Source: an uncultured Bacteroidales bacterium
Lineage (GTDB): Bacteria > Bacteroidota > Bacteroidia > Bacteroidales > Paludibacteraceae
Direction of reading: 5' to 3'
Assembly (NCBI GenBank): GCA_946616535.1
Contig: CAMOJA010000009.1
Span: forward strand, 1-54,291
Length of the DNA: 54,291 bases
Shown here: one piece after another, positions 1-10,400 of the stretch
How the letters are laid out: every line of letters begins with the position of its first letter
Numbering within the stretch: position 1 is the stretch's first letter
The notes under the pieces: generated by a model
Database searches by the model: none
What the model was told of the DNA's origin: nothing
Seen by the model: the letters and a program-made list of their open reading frames with translations, nothing else
Made by a program: the position numbers and the translations under genes

Positions 1-284
1 ATATCATCTAATTGGGTCTAAACAATGTCATCTGTTCGACAAATTGGAATTTATACTTCAATGTTTTTTAATGCATAATTTTACAATTCCATGCAAAAAC
101 GGGGTCAGTTCCTTTTGTACACTAACGTAAAAGATATTTGAAAATATTTCATTTTTTTGTTTTAATTCGCTGAATATACTTTATGTTTATTCTGCTAAAT
201 TCCGATTCATCTGCTTGTCTTTTTTTATTAGATGCCCATAAGGAATATTCTATACCTGCTTATTATATGCAAGGCTGTATCTCA
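1..284. other. AT-rich region without a recognisable gene
   Basis: No reading frame here resembles a protein family, and frames running rightwards are shadows of the gene on the other strand. The stretch lies downstream of the leftmost minus-strand gene, so it probably holds its 3' untranslated region. I saw no clear hairpin followed by a T-run. Confidence 0.4.
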
Positions 285-605
285 TCAGTCGATAACAACG
301 GCTGTGCCGGAGATGGAGATCATAATCATGCCGTTGGCTTGCCCCATCGTCTCATAGCCAAAGCTAACGCCCACGATGGCATTGGCGCCCAATTTCTCGG
401 CGCGCTCGCGCATTTCTTTCTGCGCTGTCTCGCGTCCTTCGAGCATAGCCTTTTCGTAACTGTCGGTACGTCCTCCGAAGAAATCACGAAGCGACGCGCC
501 AAAGTCCTTCAGGAAGTTCATTCCGAAGATAACCTCTCCGGAAACAAGACCTTTGTACTCCTTAATAGTGTGACCCTCAATGGTGGGTGTAGTGGTAACT
601 ATCAT
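285..605 (-). CDS. YbjQ/DUF74-family protein
   Basis: The 106-residue product matches the YbjQ (DUF74) family of small pentameric proteins often labelled putative heavy-metal binding. Family features seen are the N-terminal strand 'IVTTTPTIEGHTIKEYKG', the conserved 'GANAIVGVSFGYE' near residues 70-85, and the C-terminal 'GTAVVI'. The frame is open 22 codons further upstream to a TTG, but the ATG at 605 gives the family's usual N-terminus and length, so I chose it. It is the last gene of a minus-strand run, 62 bp after the small unknown gene before it. The biochemical role of the family is not settled, and no metal ligands can be assigned from sequence alone. Confidence 0.85.
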   Translation of the reverse strand: MIVTTTPTIEGHTIKEYKGLVSGEVIFGMNFLKDFGASLRDFFGGRTDSYEKAMLEGRETAQKEMRERAEKLGANAIVGVSFGYETMGQANGMIMISISGTAVVID

Positions 606-667
606 ATTATTTAGCCTTTTTGTAATACTTGCTGTGCTGGTATTGCCCGTAGCGGAGAAATAACAAC

Positions 668-901
668 TCAAAATAATAACTCTGCCAATTTATCTTCGCG
701 AATGATTTTGGGCGCGCTTTTGCCTGCCAGGACAAGGATTTTCTTTCCCTCGCGATAGATATGCAGCTGCCGTGAACGGACAACAGCCGTCAGCGTCGGG
801 TCACTCTCTATCTGCTCACGGATAGCGCTGTATTCGCCATCCGGAGCGAATAGCTTGCGTTGCAGGTGACTGCACATGTTTGTAGTATCAATCGACTTCA
901 T
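668..901 (-). CDS. small conserved-looking protein of unknown function
   Basis: This 77-residue protein has no signal peptide or membrane segment. It is basic and polar, with a central 'RSRQLHIYREGKKILVLAGK' strand-turn-strand region. I do not recognise the family. Its ATG overlaps the stop codon of the acetyltransferase before it as ATGA (898-901), which argues that it is really translated and coupled to that gene. The length and abrupt end would also fit the N-terminal remnant of a longer protein, but I cannot name the parent. Confidence 0.6.
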   Translation of the reverse strand: MKSIDTTNMCSHLQRKLFAPDGEYSAIREQIESDPTLTAVVRSRQLHIYREGKKILVLAGKSAPKIIREDKLAELLF

Positions 902-1452
902 TTCTTTGCGTTTATAATCTTGGCAGGATTGCCGGCTACGACCATATCATCAGGGATGTCATGAGTGACAACCGAACCGGCTCCGACGATGACGCGGTTG
1001 CCGATGGTTACACCCGGACAGACGATCACTCCGCCGCCGAGCCAGCAGTCATCGCCGATACGTATCGGCAGTCCTGTCTCGATTGTTTGGCGGCGAGCCA
1101 TGTAGTCATGCGGATGGTCCGGCGTCAGGAGCTGGCAGTTCGGCCCGATGAGGGTGTGAGCGCCGATGGTGATACCGCCGCCATCCAGAAAGACGCCGTT
1201 GAAATTGACAAACGAGCCCTCGCCGATGGAGATACGGTTGCCGTGGTCGCAATGGAAAGGCGGGCAGATGATCACCGAAGGGTGCGCATCGGGGATGAGC
1301 GCGTGGATACAGCGGTGCAGTTCGTCCATGTCCCATGCGCCGCATTGATTGAGGTCCCGCATGGCATAATACGCCCGCAGGATATTCGCCTGAACCTCCT
1401 TGTCCGTATAGTCATACGGCAGGTTATGAAGCATTTTTTCGTATTCGGTCAT
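898..1452 (-). CDS. maltose/galactoside O-acetyltransferase-type hexapeptide transferase
   Basis: This 184-residue cytoplasmic enzyme of the Maa/LacA/NodL group moves an acetyl group from acetyl-CoA to a sugar hydroxyl. The N-terminal helical Mac domain is visible ('MTEYEKMLHNLPYDYTDKEV', residues 1-20). It is followed by left-handed beta-helix hexapeptide repeats: 'ITIGAHTLIGPNCQ', then 'IRIGDDCWLGGGVIVCPGVT', then 'GNRVIVGAGSVVTHDIPDD'. The conserved 'TPDHPHD' near residue 111 holds the likely catalytic His. Length and domain order are standard. The acceptor sugar cannot be told from sequence. It lies 54 bp after the BASS transporter and overlaps the next small gene by 4 bp. Confidence 0.9.
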   Translation of the reverse strand: MTEYEKMLHNLPYDYTDKEVQANILRAYYAMRDLNQCGAWDMDELHRCIHALIPDAHPSVIICPPFHCDHGNRISIGEGSFVNFNGVFLDGGGITIGAHTLIGPNCQLLTPDHPHDYMARRQTIETGLPIRIGDDCWLGGGVIVCPGVTIGNRVIVGAGSVVTHDIPDDMVVAGNPAKIINAKK

Positions 1453-1506
1453 TTGTTCTTTGTATATTTGGTTTTTACTGTCTCGCAGGGTTCTTCGGGA
1501 CGACCA

Positions 1507-2445
1507 CTACAGGTCGGCTGTCTTGTCTTTTTGAGTATATAGCCAGGCGACTATCGCGCCGCTGATATTGTGCCACACGCTGAAGATGGCGCCGGGGATG
1601 GTTGCCATCGGGTATGCGGCAAAATGGAGCGTAGCCAAGGAAGAGGCAAGGCCGGAGTTCTGCATGCCTACTTCGATGGAGACGGCCCGTTTCTTGGGTT
1701 CGGGCATTCCTGTCAGTCGTCCTATCAGATAGCCGAGCCCCAACCCGAGGAGGTTGTGGCACATCACTACAAGGATGATCAAGATACCGCTTGCCAGCAG
1801 TTTGGAAGCATTGGCGGAGATGACGATAGAGACCGTAAAGGCGATAGCGACCGATGAGAAAGCCGGAAGATAATCCATCGCCTTCTCCGTGAACTTGGGC
1901 CACAGGCTTTTGATAACCAGACCTAATACGATAGGCAGAATGACCACCCATAGGATACTCAGCAGCATGCCTGCCACGTCCACATGGATGCTCTCTCCCG
2001 CCAGTAGCCATGTCAGCAAAGGCGTAAGCAGCGGGGCAAGCACGGTGGAGACACCGGTCATCCCGACCGACAAGGCAAGGTCGCCTTTCGCCAGATAGGT
2101 GATGACATTCGATGCCGTGCCGCCGGGACAGCAGCCTACCAATATCACGCCAAGCGCCAGTGCTTCGTCCAGCTGAAACACTTTAGCCAGCCCCCATGCC
2201 AACAGCGGCATGACGGTGAACTGCGCCATACAGCCGATGATGATATCTTTCGGACGGCTGAAGACGATTTTGAAATCCTGCAGGTTGAGTGCCAGTCCCA
2301 TACCGAACATCACCACGCCCAACAGGTAGTTGATGGTTTTGGTGGGTATGGGTTGCAACACAGCCGGAAACAGCAGCGAAAGCACGGCGCATACTAAAAC
2401 CAGTACCGCCATGTATTTCGATATGTAGTGACAGAGTTGCTTCAT
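1507..2445 (-). CDS. BASS-family sodium:organic anion symporter
   Basis: This 312-residue inner-membrane protein of the bile acid:sodium symporter (BASS) family has about nine or ten hydrophobic helices. Family hallmarks are 'LLGVVMFGMGLALNLQDF' near residue 45, the 'GCCPGGTASNVITYLAKGD' crossover/sodium-site motif near residues 102-120, and 'SIEVGMQNSGLASSLAT' near residues 255-270. Several bacterial members carry pantoate or other organic anions, and the YocS/PanS-like branch fits best. The substrate is not determinable here. The spacing to the downstream acetyltransferase allows co-transcription, but the two need not share a pathway. Confidence 0.9.
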   Translation of the reverse strand: MKQLCHYISKYMAVLVLVCAVLSLLFPAVLQPIPTKTINYLLGVVMFGMGLALNLQDFKIVFSRPKDIIIGCMAQFTVMPLLAWGLAKVFQLDEALALGVILVGCCPGGTASNVITYLAKGDLALSVGMTGVSTVLAPLLTPLLTWLLAGESIHVDVAGMLLSILWVVILPIVLGLVIKSLWPKFTEKAMDYLPAFSSVAIAFTVSIVISANASKLLASGILIILVVMCHNLLGLGLGYLIGRLTGMPEPKKRAVSIEVGMQNSGLASSLATLHFAAYPMATIPGAIFSVWHNISGAIVAWLYTQKDKTADL

Positions 2446-2541
2446 CGGATGATCTTGCCTGCATACTTGCAGATGTCAATTTTTCGTTTCGTTATGTTAC
2501 GCCTTGTTGAACTTGGATTTGGGCTGCTTGCTGCGCGGGCG

Positions 2542-5500
2542 TTAAAACGGATAGCCTATACCGAAGTTGAAACGTATTGCATCAAGTGCCGAGGGAATAT
2601 TGAAATATGTGTTAATGGGTTGTGTTGTATCGGTTTTGCCCTCTTTGGTGTATTTGAAGGTCTGGAACGGCGCGTGTATTGCAACGCCGATGTCAAGCCT
2701 AATGACAAGTCCGTCGAGATCAAGTCGCAGTCCGGCACCTGTTCCCAGAGCAATCTGCCGTGCGAAATCGGGGTTGTTATATAGTCCATCATACAGATTA
2801 TCAGGAATCTCCAAGCGTTTGAGGTAGTCCTCAAATCCCGCGGCTTTAAATAAATCAACCGTTGAGTACCAATTCCATACGTTTCCGGCGTCGACGAAGG
2901 TTGCTCCATAAAGTTTCCAAACGATAGGGAAACGAAGTTCGAGGTTTGCCTCAAGTTTGACATCACCGGCATGGAAGAAGTTCTGATTGTATTTGGCGGA
3001 AAAGAAGTTACCGGGTCCATAGGCGTAGGGTGAAGCACTCCTCATGCTATTAGGACCTCCGGCATAAAAACCTTCAGATAGCGGTGCAAAATAGGAGTTC
3101 CCAAGCGGTATATTAGCTCCGGCGTAGAGACGCGTCGCGATAGAGACCTGGTCTGTGATGTTAAATTTATTTCTCAGTTCTGCCGTGAGTTTGACAAACT
3201 GGTTAAAGGTGATAGAGCCTAATTGTTTATCTTTCTCATTCCACGAATGTCCGAAAGCGCAGTAGAGGGCGTTGATGAGGTTGCCGGATTCCTTTACGCC
3301 GAAATCGAACATGGTGTTAACAGTGCGTTTAGTGCGGTAGTTATTGTAGATGAAGTTATAGCTGATAGAGGGTACAAATTCATCTCCGGCAATGACTTTG
3401 ATGAGTTGCGGGTATTCTGCCGCTTTATCTAAGAGGTTTTCAGATTCGGCTTTCATCAGCACTACCGAGAGCGAGAATGGCGTGAAAGCGTGCGTGATAA
3501 AACGGGAAGAATGGATGAAATAAGTGAATGATCCGGATAACTTATGAACACCATATCCTCCGGCAATGTTTTCGTACTGATAGCCAAGCATATAACGTGT
3601 ATCGCCATCAGGGTTATCGTCTCCTCCCCAGTGCAGGTAGGGGAATACTAATGAGGCGTTAACACCTAATTTATAGGTATCAGTCTTCTTCGGATCACCC
3701 GGATGCCGATTGCGGAATGCCCAGTAATAGGCACCGTTTCCTTTTAAACTAAAGGTTTCTCCTTGTCCCAAGACATTCTTAAGCGAATATTTGAGCGTCA
3801 GGTCCGGACCAATGGAATTATTGGAGCGATAAGCGATACCGGCATCTGCTGTCAGACCGTGCGTGCGTAAAATTGTATCACCTCGGAAAGATTCCGAACG
3901 ATTCCATGCCTTGGTTGTCCGAACACCAAGGCCGGTTTTGATTAACTCGCCTTCAAGGACATTGTTATTATCGCGCCTAGAGTAAAGGCGGAGTAGAAGA
4001 TTACCCGCCTTATTCAGTTTATAATCGGCGGTGATGCTGGATAGCAGACCTTTCGTCTCATTCACCTCGGGGTTATCGGAGATAGTAGAACCAATGGTGA
4101 GACGTAGTTTGTTCTTAAAGAAGGATTTGCTGAGGGTGATGTTCATGTCGTTTTTCTTGCCGGAGGAGAAATCCACATCCATGAATTTACCCACTTTGGA
4201 ATTGGCAATGGCAGCGTTGACGCGACTATTGATGATAGACGAGAGAGCGTAACCTTCCCGCTGTGCTGCCTCATTACTTTGACCGAGATACATACCGGTT
4301 GTGAGCAGCATGGCTGCCAATCCCTCGCGAGTGCCCTCATCAACGGAAGCTAATTCTTTAGAAACAGCCTCATCGCCGGGGGCTTCCAAGAAGAATCCTA
4401 TAGACTTTATTCCTATTGAGTCCAGTTCTCCGTTTACACGCACACCGGTATTGAAATTAACACGGCGTAACCCGGCTCCTTTTGATTCCACATCGGCTTT
4501 CACTTTTTGTGAGGCAGAAATATGGAGTTGTGTTTTGCCGATAGGTCCATTGAAAGTAATATTACTGCCGGAATCTACGTGGAAGGGAATCACCGGATAA
4601 GCCTTTGGTGAATAACGAACAATACCATCATCCACCCTCACTTTGCCCCCAAGATTAAGGGGTACACTATCTGCAGTTGCATAACGAACATTGACGGTGC
4701 CATGTGGCTTGACCTGTGCGAGGTTCTTCTTATCAATTGGATAAGTGATATCTGTGGTTGGAAGAATAACGGCCTCTACATCAGTCACAATCGAATCAAG
4801 CGGACCGGATACTCTTCCGTGTATATCTGCCGCCAGGTCTCCATAAACGGGAATCGGGCCGCCTTTAGGCAGCTTGACGGGAGCAAAACTATCGGCAGCG
4901 AGTGTTACATCGATATGCATAGTATTGAGATCTAATCCCCCATTGAAGGCAATGAATGTGCTGTCAGCACCGTATATGGGCAAACCATTAAGGTCTATCA
5001 GATTATGCTCCATGACAATAGGTGTTTCGCCTAAACTCAAGCCAGCCTGATAGGGCTTATATTGTGCTGCCACCGAGAGAGGTAACACTTTGGCAGAAAT
5101 ATCCGGTTTATTTGGTAAACCATCGACCGACGCAGTGGCTCTGACAGCTCCCCTTAAATCTAAATCTTCCATCTTGAGAATACTATCAACGATATCCAGC
5201 GGTATATCATCTATTCGGACATCTGCCCGTAAGGCATTATGGTATATTTCGGAAGGAGAGATGCACATATCAATAGAGCGGTTACCGAGGTCTAAATCAT
5301 GATAAGAAAGGCTATCGAGTGTGAGTCGCCCTTTGCCGTGCAACGCTGTCTGCTCGCGCAGCAAGTTCAATCGCAAAGCGGCATCCGTGCAGAGCCCGTC
5401 GAAACTCATTACGCCGTCTGTCAGGCGCGTGTTTGCAGCGAGTGAAGCGTCGGTTCTTCCCTCCGTCATAGCCACGCGCAGCGCGGCTTGGGCACAATTT

Positions 5501-7455
5501 ATATCGGCGATACCGGCGTTGACATTAACTGCCAAATTTGTTTGGGTTGAGTCGGAGTTAAAGGAGAGGTCTGCCTGTTGCAGATCCACTCCGATGCTAT
5601 CCATGATAGGTTGAATAGGATTGCCCTTAAAGAGTGCAATATCTGCCTTTAGTGCAGGGATAAGTTGCTGTAAAGTGTCAATCTTAGTGAGGTCAGAAAA
5701 TGATGTGATAGCGTGTAGTATAGACGAATCGCTTAGCGTATTGAGCAAGGGTTGTATGTCGCTGATAAAAGTATAAAGCGGCATGGGGGAATGAATGTCA
5801 GCATTTAATCCGCGGGTTTGAAGCCTGATGGATGTAACAGAGTCTGTAGAGGCTGCAAGTGAGGTTCGCGACAAATCATATGAACCGAGGCGCGCCTTAT
5901 TTAATTGTACATTGACGCGGATGGAATCGGTGCGAAGAGCGAGATCTACATGGTTGATATCGATTCCCGTACTATCTATAAGCGGCTGAATAGGACTACC
6001 TTTACGGAGTGCGATGCTTGCATTCATTGCCGGTATCCGTTGCCGAATGGTTTCTACTACCGTCAGGTCTTGTAGCGTCGTTATGGCATTTACAATAGCT
6101 GTATCGCTTACGGTAGTAATCAACGGTTGAAGCCGGTTGATAAATGAGAAGAACGGCATCGGTGTCGTGAAATCGACATCAAGCCCCGGGGCATTAAGAG
6201 CAAGGGAGGTTGTGGAATTAGTGGAGGCGTCAAGTGAAGTGTGCGATAGGTCGTACTGACCATAACGCGCTTCATCAAGACGCAGTTTGACGCGCGAGGA
6301 CAAATGCCGTTTAGGATTTATGCCCCGTCCTGTAGCCGACAAATCGCCTGCGAGAACAATAGGTGGAGCATCCTTAAGGAACGGAGCCAGGTTGACGCGG
6401 TCGATGTGCACAGTGGCATCGTATGCCTCGTTATGGATGTCATACGAGGCGCGAAGGCGAGCTTTACTGCCTTGAAACTCGGCATCACCGATGGTCTTAA
6501 TACACATTGTGCTGAGGTCCATTGCAGTAGTACGAAGGTCGGCTTTGGCTGCCAATGGCGACGAATAAACATGTAGACCGCTACTGGTAATAAGGTTGTG
6601 GGCAATATCAGCACAAGCACTTCCGTAAATCGTGTCGGCAGGGATATTGAGATTACCAAGCGAGAAAGCAAAGTCTCCTACATTCAGCCGCCGTACGTCA
6701 TAGCGGTTTGCTCCCACATTTACTGTGGCTTCTGTGGATAAAGAACCGGTCTCAATTACCATACCTAACGGAGTCAGACCGAAATGTACGTTACGGAGTT
6801 CGCCGTCCGGTACCTCAAAGGCTAATTGGAGGTTTAAAGAGTCTTGTACCGTTGTGTTCGGAGCCGTATTGCGCAAATCGATATCTACATAGGCATCGTT
6901 GAGACGTAGTCCGTGTAAAGGATATTCCCCTCGCGCTATACGGAGTGCGGGAGAGGTAACCAGTAGATTACCCACCTCAACATCTACGCCTACGGTAGCA
7001 ATCAAACTGTCTGAATGAAAAGCGGCTTTATCTAAATATAGTTGTTCTACCACGATTGGCAGATTCAGCGGGTCGCTGAAGGGTGCTGTTTTACCGGCGG
7101 TTAATATCTTGGCATCTAAGCGCAATTTTCGTGCGTAGATAAGAGTATCTTTGTCGCGGTGCCCGACAAATAAACTGTCTATCTCTACCTGTAATGATAA
7201 GTCGTCTTTTCCTTGATAAGCATGATACAGCACCACGGGCGAGTGGTGGAATGGTGAGAGATATAGTTTGCCTAACTCAATATCGAAATCGGTTTTCTCG
7301 TTCGCAATGGCAACACCCTTCCGCAGCACTTTTTCGCGCATATCAGGTGACGACACACCCCAAACTACTGCAATCAGTAGCACGAATATTATTCCTGCCA
7401 ACACACCAAGTATGGCAACAGGAATCTTCCACAGTAGTTTCCGCTTACTCTTCAT
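2542..7455 (-). CDS. TamB-like protein fused to an Omp85/TamA-type beta-barrel
   Basis: This 1637-residue protein begins with a cytoplasmic basic stretch and one membrane helix (about 6-30), as in TamB. Residues about 35-1150 are a long beta-rich TamB/AsmA-like repeat region, and about 1150-1195 matches the DUF490 end ('KNKLRLTIGSTISDNPEV' and 'VLEGELIKTGLGV'). From about residue 1198 the sequence becomes an Omp85 barrel: the L6-type element 'FYAGGPNSMRSASPYAYGPG' near 1463, the strand 'DVKLEANLELRFPI' near 1498, 'GATFVDAGNVWNW' near 1517, and a terminal Phe. No POTRA domains lie between. TamB and TamA or TamL are normally separate inner- and outer-membrane partners that help insert outer-membrane proteins, so one chain would bridge both membranes. 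It starts 7 bp after the RND gene and so is co-transcribed. The domain calls are motif-based; the fusion itself is an uninterrupted frame. Confidence 0.85.
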   Translation of the reverse strand: MKSKRKLLWKIPVAILGVLAGIIFVLLIAVVWGVSSPDMREKVLRKGVAIANEKTDFDIELGKLYLSPFHHSPVVLYHAYQGKDDLSLQVEIDSLFVGHRDKDTLIYARKLRLDAKILTAGKTAPFSDPLNLPIVVEQLYLDKAAFHSDSLIATVGVDVEVGNLLVTSPALRIARGEYPLHGLRLNDAYVDIDLRNTAPNTTVQDSLNLQLAFEVPDGELRNVHFGLTPLGMVIETGSLSTEATVNVGANRYDVRRLNVGDFAFSLGNLNIPADTIYGSACADIAHNLITSSGLHVYSSPLAAKADLRTTAMDLSTMCIKTIGDAEFQGSKARLRASYDIHNEAYDATVHIDRVNLAPFLKDAPPIVLAGDLSATGRGINPKRHLSSRVKLRLDEARYGQYDLSHTSLDASTNSTTSLALNAPGLDVDFTTPMPFFSFINRLQPLITTVSDTAIVNAITTLQDLTVVETIRQRIPAMNASIALRKGSPIQPLIDSTGIDINHVDLALRTDSIRVNVQLNKARLGSYDLSRTSLAASTDSVTSIRLQTRGLNADIHSPMPLYTFISDIQPLLNTLSDSSILHAITSFSDLTKIDTLQQLIPALKADIALFKGNPIQPIMDSIGVDLQQADLSFNSDSTQTNLAVNVNAGIADINCAQAALRVAMTEGRTDASLAANTRLTDGVMSFDGLCTDAALRLNLLREQTALHGKGRLTLDSLSYHDLDLGNRSIDMCISPSEIYHNALRADVRIDDIPLDIVDSILKMEDLDLRGAVRATASVDGLPNKPDISAKVLPLSVAAQYKPYQAGLSLGETPIVMEHNLIDLNGLPIYGADSTFIAFNGGLDLNTMHIDVTLAADSFAPVKLPKGGPIPVYGDLAADIHGRVSGPLDSIVTDVEAVILPTTDITYPIDKKNLAQVKPHGTVNVRYATADSVPLNLGGKVRVDDGIVRYSPKAYPVIPFHVDSGSNITFNGPIGKTQLHISASQKVKADVESKGAGLRRVNFNTGVRVNGELDSIGIKSIGFFLEAPGDEAVSKELASVDEGTREGLAAMLLTTGMYLGQSNEAAQREGYALSSIINSRVNAAIANSKVGKFMDVDFSSGKKNDMNITLSKSFFKNKLRLTIGSTISDNPEVNETKGLLSSITADYKLNKAGNLLLRLYSRRDNNNVLEGELIKTGLGVRTTKAWNRSESFRGDTILRTHGLTADAGIAYRSNNSIGPDLTLKYSLKNVLGQGETFSLKGNGAYYWAFRNRHPGDPKKTDTYKLGVNASLVFPYLHWGGDDNPDGDTRYMLGYQYENIAGGYGVHKLSGSFTYFIHSSRFITHAFTPFSLSVVLMKAESENLLDKAAEYPQLIKVIAGDEFVPSISYNFIYNNYRTKRTVNTMFDFGVKESGNLINALYCAFGHSWNEKDKQLGSITFNQFVKLTAELRNKFNITDQVSIATRLYAGANIPLGNSYFAPLSEGFYAGGPNSMRSASPYAYGPGNFFSAKYNQNFFHAGDVKLEANLELRFPIVWKLYGATFVDAGNVWNWYSTVDLFKAAGFEDYLKRLEIPDNLYDGLYNNPDFARQIALGTGAGLRLDLDGLVIRLDIGVAIHAPFQTFKYTKEGKTDTTQPINTYFNIPSALDAIRFNFGIGYPF

Positions 7456-7462
7456 TCAGGGA

Positions 7463-10400
7463 TTATTTAGTTCCGCCACCGAGAGCTACATAGAGGTCTA
7501 TAAGACTGATGAGACCGTTATAGCGGTTGGTGACATCTGCGAGTTGGGCCTTAAGGTAGTTCTCCTGTGCGGTAAGAACCTCAAGATAAGAGGTTTTGCC
7601 TTTTTTCATCAGCTCACAGGTCCCATTATATGACTCACGTTGGGTAATAAGGAGGCGTTGATAAAGTGCATCTTGCTCTTGAGCGTTGCGGCAGCGGAAA
7701 ATCGCATCATTCACTTCATTTCCTGCCCGCAACATGGTTTCAACATAGCGGTTTGCCGCTTCCTCTTGTTGCAGTTTGGCAATCTCGAGATTGGCTTTCA
7801 GCTTGCCACCCGCAAAGATAGGCTGTGCCAAGCCCAGCACGGCGTTCATGAGCAGTTGTCCCGGGTTGACAACCACGCCGCCATTATTGGTCCAACCAAT
7901 GAGACCGGAGAGCGATAGTGCAGGACAGAAGGCTGCCTTCGCCATATTAGTCTGGTAGTAAGCCGCTGCTACATTACGCTCCGCAGCCCGCACATCGGCA
8001 CGATTGCTTAGCTCAGAAGCGGGAATCGGCTCTATCGTCCAAGTATCGAATGGGTAACTCGTCCATGGTGAGCGGGCTATCTCATGCGGTTCTTCATTGA
8101 GCAAACGACACATGCTGAGCTCAAGCGAATGAATCTCCTGCAAGAGTTGTTTGCGCTGAATACGTACATTGATGAGGGAGGCTTCCATTTGTCCTACGGA
8201 TGGCGAATACGCCTGGCCGTTTTTAACTAAAACACGTTGGATCTCCAACACGCGCTGCCAGATAAGTTCGGTAGAATCAATGATTACTGCCTGAAAATCT
8301 AATAATTGCAGCTGCGTATAGAGTCTTGCTACTGTAGCCACAAGATTAGCATGAGTTGCAGCGCGGTTGTCTTCGGCTTGAGCACGCATTACTTCTGCCT
8401 GACGTTTGCGATTGGTTTTGGTACCAAAACCTTCCCCGCCCCAATTGAGCGAGAGAGGCACTTGGTAAGTCAGCGTAGCACCGGACATACCGCTGCCGGG
8501 GGTATAAGTACCGGATACCCCTACATTGGCTGGTGAAATGGCTAAGGTCGGCAGATAACCCAATTTGGCGGCACGAAGTCGCGCATCTGCTTCCTTGATC
8601 GCTAATAGTTGAGAGCGGTAATCAACATTATTGACCAAGGCGCTGTCTATTAAGTTTTGCAACACTGGATCGGTTATATAAACCTTCCAGTCAGCTTCGC
8701 TCACGGCGCTCACTAAAGAATCCGCTTCGGGCTTGGATGTAGGCTCATATTTTTTTAATATACCGCAGGAGGAGAGGGATAGTGCTAACGCACATACCGC
8801 TATCGCTGTTAGACCGCTTGCGCTGTTAGACCGCTTCGCTGTAGGAGCGGCTTCGCCTGTTAGATTTTCTTCTTCGACGGGTTCGGGGGTGCCTTGGAAG
8901 CGCTCGTGCAGTTTCTGGAAGATAATATAGAACGCCGGTACGACGAATACAAGTGCCAGTGTCCCCACTGCCATACCGCCGGTAACGCCGATAGCGAGAG
9001 CACGGTTGCCGTTCGCGCCTGCACCGCCTTCAATAATCAACGGAATCATACCGGCAATCATCGTTACGACAGTCATCAGAATAGGACGTAAACGATCCTC
9101 ACACGCTTTCAAGGCAGCTTCTACAATCGGCATACCTTGCTTGCGTTTCTCAACGGCAAACTCCGTGATAAGAATCGCTGTTTTGGCCAACAAACCTATC
9201 AGCATGATCACACCCGTCTGAAGATAGATGTTATTCTGCTGACCGCAAAGCCAGGAGAAGGCAAAGGAACCCATCAGACCGAACGGTACCGACAGTAGCA
9301 CTGCAAACGGAATAAAGAATGACTCGTAAAGCGAGGCGAGAATCATGTAGATAAGCAATACGCAGATGAGGTAAATAAGCCCCGTGAGATTCGATTTGCT
9401 ATTCGCTTCCAACTCACGACTCATACCTCCATACTCGTAACCATAACCGACTGGCAGATAATCTTTTGCCACTTCGGCTATCACACGCTGTACATCGCCT
9501 TCGCTATAACCGGCATTCGGCTGTACAGAACAAGCAATAGATTGGTACAGATTGAAGCGTTTCTGCGTCGCTGAACCTACGGCGGGGGTAAGCGTCAGGA
9601 ACTGCGCGATGGGAGCCATTTGACCATTTACCCTTACAAAGATATTATTGAGCGAATTAGGGTCAAGACGATACTCAGGAGCGGCACCTGCCATGACACG
9701 GTATATCTTGCCGTATTGGTTGAAATTGCTGATATAAGCACTCCCGCAATAGGCGCCAAGGGTGTTAAGAACAACATCCGGAGATATACCTGCACGATCG
9801 CACTGCGTGGCGTTAACATCCACTTTGTATTTGGGGAACGACTCCGAGTACAACGACATGGCCATCTGTACCTCCGGGCGTTTCTGTAATTCTGCAAGAA
9901 AGTTATTGACCACTTCGTTGAAACGACTCATATCGCCACCTTGTAAATCCTCCATCTGCAAATCAATGGCATTACTGTTTCCATATCCCGGTATCTGCGG
10001 CATCTGGAACGGAATGATTTGGGCATCCTTGATGTCTTCGCAACTGAGATACAACTTCGCCATGACATAGTCGATGTAATGCTCTAGCCCTTTCCGCTCG
10101 TCCCACGGCTTGAGACGGATAACAAGTGTCCCGTAACTGACACCCGTTCCTGATAATAGACCGAAACCGGAAATCTTGGCATAACTCTCCACCTCTTCGA
10201 GACGAAGCACATGTTCCTCTACCTCAGCCATGATCTTATCGGTCTCAACAAGAGGAGAACCTGCCGGCGCGGTCACATCAACCATGATAACGCCTTGGTC
10301 TTCCTGCGGCACGAGTCCGGCAGGTAACGCACGCATCGCGAGTACCATGATCACCACGGCGCCGATCAGCCACAACCACGCACGGCGGGGTTTTTGCAGG

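Noticed and set aside
60..180. 'ggggtcagttccttttgtac' as the end of a REP/RAYT (IS200-like) element
   Set aside because: The similarity rests on a few bases, and no transposase or second end is in the window.
668..901. Small unknown protein as an antitoxin
   Set aside because: No toxin-like partner or DNA-binding motif is present; only coupling to the acetyltransferase is seen.
961..1542. 193-codon plus-strand frame opposite the acetyltransferase
   Set aside because: It is the complement of a gene with clear family motifs; its own translation is Asp/Arg-rich without family resemblance.
1475..2011. 178-codon minus-strand frame overlapping the BASS transporter
   Set aside because: It is an out-of-phase shadow of the transporter with no recognisable features.
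8741..8760. Programmed frameshifting at the A-run (AAAAAAA) just after the lipobox
   Set aside because: The frame is already continuous through it; no need for a shift, and no stimulatory structure was evident.
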